19,309 nt of DNA from Saccharofermentans sp. GTDB lineage: Bacteria > Bacillota_A > Clostridia > Saccharofermentanales > Saccharofermentanaceae. A program made the translations under genes and the position numbers. Positions 15,482 through 19,309 of this stretch are shown here, piece by piece. Position 1 is the first letter of the stretch. Every line of letters starts with the position of its first letter. The stretch is taken from NCBI GenBank assembly GCA_024692105.1, contig JAILMZ010000094.1, forward strand, positions 1-19,309, read 5' to 3'. Below the pieces are notes generated by a model. It saw only the letters and a program-made list of their open reading frames with translations. It was not told the origin of the DNA and did no database searches.

Positions 15482-15779
15482 CGCCGTACAGCTCGTCGCA
15501 AAGCTTGTCGTAATAATCGTAGATTACGTCAGCTTCCTTCTCGGGAATTGTCTGAAGAAGCATCTCACCGTCTTCTTCAACGGATTCCATGATAACGGAT
15601 TCATAGTCGTATTCGGGATCGTCGACGGGTCTTAAGAGGACAACATAGTCCTTGCCGCCAAACTTAAAAGCATCATCAAGGATGAACTCGATCGCTTCAC
15701 CTGTCTCTTCATCTTCAAGGACGATCTTGCGGTCCTCTTCATCCATATCAAGCATATTGTTAAGAAGCTCGTCAGCCAT
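15462..15779 (-). CDS. DUF1292 family protein (YrzB-like)
   Basis: 105-residue acidic protein of the DUF1292 family (Bacillus YrzB-like): an acidic N-terminal strand (KIVLEDEETGEAIEFILDDAF), the core GGKDYVVLLRPVDD, VIMESVEEDGEMLLQTIP and a C-terminal helix rich in Asp and Glu. Its molecular role is unknown. The frame is open to an ATG at 15785, but that ATG is 1 nt from the GAGGAGG ribosome site; the ATG at 15779 is 7 nt away and gives the usual MADELL start, so I chose it. It follows ruvX in the conserved ireB-ruvX-DUF1292 order, and it also seems to have its own promoter in the 36-nt gap. Confidence 0.85.
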   Translation of the reverse strand: MADELLNNMLDMDEEDRKIVLEDEETGEAIEFILDDAFKFGGKDYVVLLRPVDDPEYDYESVIMESVEEDGEMLLQTIPEKEADVIYDYYDKLCDELYGDEESDE

Positions 15780-15810
15780 AATCATGCCTCCTCAAAAAAC
15801 ATAATTATTA

Positions 15811-15819
15811 ATTATAGCA
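15811..15819 (-). promoter_or_regulatory. Internal promoter before the DUF1292 gene (extended -10)
   Basis: TGCTATAAT on the minus strand is a perfect extended -10, placed directly after the ruvX stop. No clear -35 is seen. The start would be near 15804, about 25 nt before the chosen ATG. It could drive the last four genes of the operon apart from ireB and ruvX. Confidence 0.55.
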
Positions 15820-15821
15820 TA

Positions 15822-16259
15822 TTAAGTGCTTCTTAATTTATCGAGATACTCCTGGAGGATTATTTCGGCTGCGACCTGGTCTATGACCTTTTTCTGCTTC
15901 TTGGCCTTAACATTGCAGTCGTGAAGATATCTGGAAGCCATTACCGTCGTAAAGCGTTCGTCTTTGTATTCGGGTGTAAGGCCGGACCTCTTTTCCAGTT
16001 CCGCGCCGAACTCCTCCGCCTTCTCCTGTGTCTCGGATCTCTCGCCGTCAGTCCTGGTGGGCCTTCCGATAACGAGAGCGGTAACGTTCATCTCTTTTAT
16101 TATCGTGCAGATACGGTCAAGCGCCCATTCGGGGTCCCTGCCGTTCCAGTTGACGGTCTCGTACCCTGTCGCAAGTATCCTGGATTCATCAGAAAGCGCG
16201 AGACCGATATGCCTGGTCCCGAAATCGATTCCCATTACTCTACCTTTGGATGGAGGCAT
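15822..16259 (-). CDS. ruvX: Putative Holliday junction resolvase / pre-16S rRNA nuclease YqgF
   Basis: 145-residue RNase H-like protein of the YqgF/RuvX family. It carries GIDFGTRHIGLALSD (10-24) with the catalytic Asp12, ALVIGRPTRTDG (61-72), DERFTT (98-103) and the C-terminal KKVIDQVAAEIILQEYL with the last conserved Asp. Family members process the 5' end of 16S rRNA and have been proposed as junction resolvases. The length is normal. The ATG at 16259 has a weak AAGGGG site; the Met at residue 9 (AAAGGTAG upstream) is an alternative. It lies 8 nt after ireB, in the same operon, as in Bacillus (yrzL-yrrK-yrzB). Confidence 0.95.
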   Translation of the reverse strand: MPPSKGRVMGIDFGTRHIGLALSDESRILATGYETVNWNGRDPEWALDRICTIIKEMNVTALVIGRPTRTDGERSETQEKAEEFGAELEKRSGLTPEYKDERFTTVMASRYLHDCNVKAKKQKKVIDQVAAEIILQEYLDKLRST

Positions 16260-16267
16260 CGTACCCC

Positions 16268-16519
16268 TTACAGTCTCGAGCAGTAGTCGTTGATGATGAC
16301 TTCAAGAAGCTCGTCTCTGTCGATCCTCTTGATAAGTCCTCTCGCGCCCTTGTAGCTCGTGATATAAGTAGGATCGCCGGAGATGAAGTAACCGACAAGC
16401 TGATTGATGGGGTTATAACCCTTCTCCTTAAGAGCGCTCAGGACATACGTCATGAGAGCCTGCACATCAGCAGACTGATCGCCCGAGAGATTGAATTTTG
16501 CTGTGCTGTCGTTGATCAA
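16268..16519 (-). CDS. ireB: IreB family regulatory phosphoprotein (DUF965)
   Basis: 83-residue protein with the IreB signature: an N-terminal Thr in the STAKFN context (residue 6), LMTYVLSALKEKGYNPINQLVGYFISGDPTYITS (23-56; given here as ALKEKGYNP and QLVGYFISGDPTYIT), GARGLIKRIDRDELLE. In Enterococcus faecalis IreB is phosphorylated on N-terminal threonines by the kinase IreK and restrains cephalosporin resistance; here the kinase lies outside the window. The start codon is TTG at 16519, 5 nt after GGAGG; no ATG exists before residue 23. It is the first gene of the operon with ruvX and DUF1292, preceded by its own promoter just after mtaB. Confidence 0.93.
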   Translation of the reverse strand: MINDSTAKFNLSGDQSADVQALMTYVLSALKEKGYNPINQLVGYFISGDPTYITSYKGARGLIKRIDRDELLEVIINDYCSRL

Positions 16520-16557
16520 GTTTGCCTCCGATAACTTTTCCTAAATCCTACAGAGAC

Positions 16558-16586
16558 ATTCTAACATAATAAATGTGTATTTTCTA
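16558..16586 (-). promoter_or_regulatory. Promoter of the ireB operon
   Basis: Minus-strand -35 TAGAAA (16581-16586), 17-nt spacer, -10 TAGAAT (16558-16563) preceded by TG to give TGTTAGAAT, the same 9-mer as at the rho promoter. The start would be near 16551, about 30 nt before the TTG start. No terminator hairpin separates it from mtaB, so read-through from aspS-mtaB is also possible. Confidence 0.6.
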
Positions 16587-16591
16587 AAAAT

Positions 16592-17905
16592 TTATTTAAA
16601 TCTTAAATCCATCGCACAGAAAGCGCCGTCGCTTCCCGTAACCGTTCCCCTGACGATGTCTCCGGCCTTGATGCCCGCTTCTTTCGCGCTCACGTTGATC
16701 CTGGTGCGGACATAGTTTGCGGTATATCCCTCGGGAATGTCGTTTCCGCAGGTCTCGACGAGCACCTCTGCCTCCTTGCCGGTCATCGCTGATGCGAAAT
16801 CCGCGGCAAGTCCGTCCGAGATCTTTATGAGTTCTGCCGCGCGAGCCTTCCTTACGGACATGTCCATCTGGGACATGGCAGCAGCTGCCGTGCCTTCCCT
16901 CTCGGAATACGGGAAGACGTGTATCTTAGCAAATCCCATCTTCTTCGCGAAATCACACGTCTGCTCAAACTCCTCTTCGGTCTCGCCGGGAAAGCCCGTG
17001 ATGATGTCTGTCGTAAGGGACATGCCGGGGAATCTTTCCCTTAGCATTCCCACGCGCTCTGCGTACTGCGCAGTATCGTACTTTCTGTTCATCCTCTTTA
17101 GGACTGTATCAGATCCGCTCTGAAGCGACAGATGGAAGTGCGGGCAAAGATGCTTAAGTTCTGCAAGGCCGTCTATGAACGCGTCCGTCATGGACATCGG
17201 CTCAAGAGAACCCAATGCAAGCCTCTCGACTCCTTCTATCGAATCTATGGCCTTAAGGAGCTCTAATAGCGACATGATGTCTTCGCCCCTGTCCTTGCCG
17301 TAAGAACACAGATGTATGCCTGAGATGGTAATCTCCTTGTAGCCGGAAGATGCGAGGAACTTTGCCTCTTCCACGCATGAATCAAAATCCCTGCTTGCGA
17401 CCCTGCCTCTGGCATAAGGTATCGCGCAGTATGTGCAGAAGTTGTTGCATCCGTCTTCGACCTTCATGAAGGCTCTTGTGCCTTCGGGAGACAAGACAGA
17501 ACCAAAGTCATGGTAATCATCTTTCTTAGTTACTTCAGGCCTTGTGTGAGAAGCGGTGTGTTCATGTGTCCCCTGCTTCTCAAGGTATTCGATGACGCGG
17601 TCTGCGATGGTGTTCTTCTCGCGGTTGCCTACGATAAGGTCGCAGTCCAGCACGCCGTCTGCAAGCTCGGCAGAACAGCCCGTGGCCACGATAACGGCAT
17701 CGGGACTGAGCCTTGCCATCTTCCGGAGCATCTGATGCGACTTGCGGTCAGCCTCGCCCGTTACCGAGCATGTGTTGACAACGCAGCAGTCAGCCTCGTC
17801 GGGTTCTTCCGTCACTTCGAACCCCTTATCGAGAAACAGGCGCCGCATGGCGTCTGTCTCGTAACGGTTTACTCTGCATCCTAATGTCAGGAAATATACT
17901 TTCAA
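16592..17905 (-). CDS. mtaB: tRNA (N6-L-threonylcarbamoyladenosine(37)-C2)-methylthiotransferase MtaB
   Basis: Radical SAM enzyme that converts t6A to ms2t6A at position 37 of ANN-decoding tRNAs. 437 residues, normal for the family. The N-terminal UPF0004 domain carries the three cysteines of the auxiliary 4Fe-4S cluster (Cys10, Cys46, Cys77). The radical SAM motif CNNFCTYC is at 153-160, with HLSLQSGSDTVLKRMNRKY later and TDIITGFPGET, and a C-terminal TRAM-like domain ends the protein (VETCGN to AMDLRF). It starts MKVYFLTLGCRVNRYE, typical for MtaB rather than MiaB or RimO. The start codon is TTG at 17905, 3 nt after the aspS stop; AAGG lies 9 nt upstream. It is co-transcribed with aspS. Confidence 0.95.
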   Translation of the reverse strand: MKVYFLTLGCRVNRYETDAMRRLFLDKGFEVTEEPDEADCCVVNTCSVTGEADRKSHQMLRKMARLSPDAVIVATGCSAELADGVLDCDLIVGNREKNTIADRVIEYLEKQGTHEHTASHTRPEVTKKDDYHDFGSVLSPEGTRAFMKVEDGCNNFCTYCAIPYARGRVASRDFDSCVEEAKFLASSGYKEITISGIHLCSYGKDRGEDIMSLLELLKAIDSIEGVERLALGSLEPMSMTDAFIDGLAELKHLCPHFHLSLQSGSDTVLKRMNRKYDTAQYAERVGMLRERFPGMSLTTDIITGFPGETEEEFEQTCDFAKKMGFAKIHVFPYSEREGTAAAAMSQMDMSVRKARAAELIKISDGLAADFASAMTGKEAEVLVETCGNDIPEGYTANYVRTRINVSAKEAGIKAGDIVRGTVTGSDGAFCAMDLRFK

Positions 17906-17908
17906 AGT

Positions 17909-19309
17909 TTACTGCCTTACCTTGATGTGTACTTCTCTGAGCTGCTGCTCGGTAACGTCGCCGGGCGCGCCGCAGAGGAGATCCTGTGCGTTGCCGTTCA
18001 TCGGGAATGCGATTACTTCCCTGATGTTGTCCTCACCTCTTAAGAGCATGATCATACGGTCGACTCCGGGAGCCATGCCGGCATGCGGAGGTGCGCCGAA
18101 CTTAAATGCGTTGTAGAGAGCACCGAACTTGGTCTTGAGGTCTTCTTCTGAATATCCTGCGATCTCGAAAGCCTTCTTCATGATCTGCAGGTCGTGGTTT
18201 CTTACCGCACCGGAAGAGAGCTCGACGCCGTTGCAGATGATGTCGTACTGGTATGCGAGGATCTCGCCGGGTTCCTTTGTCTCGAGAGCCTCGAGGCCGC
18301 CCTGGGGCATGGAGAAAGGATTGTGCGTGAAGATGTACTTTCTTGTCTCGGGATCCTTCTCGAACATCGGGAAGTCGTTGACGAAGCAGAATCTGAACGC
18401 GTTCTTCTCTGTAAGGTCGAGACGCTTGCCGAGCTCGTTCCTGATCTGGCCTGCGCACTCGCATGCACGTGCCTCGTTGTCTGCGATGAAGAAGATCGTA
18501 TCGCCTGCTTCGAGGCCTGCGATGTCCTTAAGCTCAGTCTTCATGTCGTCAGGTATGAACTTGTCGATAGGTCCCTTGTAGCTCATGTCTTCGAGGACTT
18601 CGAGGTAGCCGAGGCCGCCCATTCCGAGCTCGTCCTGAGCGAACTTGAGCATCTTCTCGTGCTGTCCCTTGGACAGCTTCGCATGAACGTTGATCGCACG
18701 TACGGTCTTGCCGTGGAATGCCTTGAATGTACATCTGGAGAAGAACTCTGTAACGTCGATGATCCTCAGAGGGTTCCTGAGGTCAGGCTTGTCCGTACCG
18801 AATTCGAGCATTGCCTGCTTGTAAGGGATGACCGGATAAGGTGCTGCGGTAACTGCCGCGCCCTCGGGTGCGAACTTCTCGAATGCAGCTGTGAGGACTT
18901 CCTCACCTGCCCTGAACACGTCTTCCTGTGTTGCAAAGCTCATCTCGAAGTCGAGCTGATAGAACTCTCCCGGAGACCTGTCTGCTCTTGCATCCTCGTC
19001 TCTGAAGCAGGGAGCGATCTGGAAATACTTATCGAAGCCGGATACCATGAGCAGCTGCTTGAACTGCTGAGGTGCCTGGGGAAGAGCGTAGAACTTGCCC
19101 TTGAACTTTCTGGAAGGAACGATATAGTCTCTGGCGCCCTCAGGTGAAGAGCTCGTGAGGATAGGAGTCTGGATCTCGAGGAAGCCCATCTCGGTCATCT
19201 TCTGTCTCAGGAATGCGATGACATTGGATCTGAAGATGATGTTGTCCTTGACCTTCTGGTTACGGAGATCCAAGTATCTGTACTTAAGTCTTACATCCTC
19301 TCTGATCTC
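17909..19309 (-). CDS. aspS: Aspartate--tRNA ligase (N-terminus beyond window edge)
   Basis: Class II synthetase that charges tRNA-Asp. 466 residues are visible; the N-terminal OB-fold anticodon domain lies outside. The first codons read [17 protein letters not shown], the start of the catalytic domain. Motif 2 region is [24 protein letters not shown], given here as [10 protein letters not shown] and [12 protein letters not shown] insertion follows, then [16 protein letters not shown] and motif 3 [12 protein letters not shown]. An internal TTG near 19273 could be misread as a start, but homology runs through it. The SPGEFYQLD form marks the subgroup found in alphaproteobacteria and many Clostridia, some of which also charge tRNA-Asn; the residues that decide this lie in the missing part. 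It is followed at 3 nt by mtaB. Confidence 0.97.
   Translation of the reverse strand, partial: EIREDVRLKYRYLDLRNQKVKDNIIFRSNVIAFLRQKMTEMGFLEIQTPILTSSSPEGARDYIVPSRKFKGKFYALPQAPQQFKQLLMVSGFDKYFQIAPCFRDEDARADRSPGEFYQLDFEMSFATQEDVFRAGEEVLTAAFEKFAPEGAAVTAAPYPVIPYKQAMLEFGTDKPDLRNPLRIIDVTEFFSRCTFKAFHGKTVRAINVHAKLSKGQHEKMLKFAQDELGMGGLGYLEVLEDMSYKGPIDKFIPDDMKTELKDIAGLEAGDTIFFIADNEARACECAGQIRNELGKRLDLTEKNAFRFCFVNDFPMFEKDPETRKYIFTHNPFSMPQGGLEALETKEPGEILAYQYDIICNGVELSSGAVRNHDLQIMKKAFEIAGYSEEDLKTKFGALYNAFKFGAPPHAGMAPGVDRMIMLLRGEDNIREVIAFPMNGNAQDLLCGAPGDVTEQQLREVHIKVRQ

Noticed and set aside
18194..19147. 317-codon plus-strand open frame opposite aspS
   Set aside because: Antisense to AspRS, no promoter or ribosome site, Leu/Glu/Cys-rich shadow composition.

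Overview
The window looks like a chromosomal segment of a Gram-positive, Clostridia-like bacterium (Bacillota). The evidence is the gene set: the IreB-RuvX-DUF1292 cluster typical of Bacillota, DUF4364 and DUF2974 (Mbeg1-like) proteins, MtaB, an MreB/Mbl that stands apart from mreCD, a bacterial AspRS of the 'SPGEFYQLD' subgroup, and a Rho factor with a long charged insertion. Genus cannot be fixed from sequence alone. Most genes are housekeeping and moderately GC-rich, and the intergenic regions are short and AT-rich.

Layout. 1-1693 (-) is rho, cut at its C-terminus by the window edge. 1854-2945 (-) is a membrane acyltransferase. 3034-4044 (-) is mreB/mbl, divergent from leuS at 4237-6711 (+). 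6712-6982 holds the leuS terminator and then a T-rich stretch. 6983-7771 (+) is an accessory PD-(D/E)XK-like protein, convergent with a DUF2974 alpha/beta-hydrolase (7775-8917, -). Upstream of that hydrolase lie a 39-bp near-palindrome and the pgi terminator. pgi (9071-10420, -) is divergent from a DUF4364 protein (10536-11069, +). The stop codon of the DUF4364 gene overlaps that of a 3-kb gene for a membrane-anchored, multi-domain surface protein (11066-14146, -). That gene is the last of a tightly packed minus-strand operon read from the right: ireB, ruvX, two DUF1292 genes, a CPBP-family membrane protease gene and the surface-protein gene. Upstream of it lie mtaB and aspS, the latter cut at its N-terminus by the right edge.

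How the genes fit together. leuS, aspS and mtaB serve translation (tRNA charging and tRNA modification). rho ends transcription, pgi serves glycolysis, mreB sets cell shape, and ruvX and ireB serve nucleic-acid processing and cell-envelope signalling. The CPBP protease and the large surface protein are translationally coupled to this conserved core and probably form a lineage-specific envelope module.

No CRISPR array, insertion sequence, tRNA, rRNA or riboswitch was seen. The most unusual signals are: (i) three or four genes without a Shine-Dalgarno sequence whose -10 box lies 6-8 nt before the ATG, as in leaderless mRNAs; (ii) the 39-bp near-palindrome upstream of the DUF2974 gene; and (iii) the 1026-residue surface protein, which joins a propeller-like region, a carbohydrate-binding-like module and a glycosidase-like barrel whose acid/base position may be lost.
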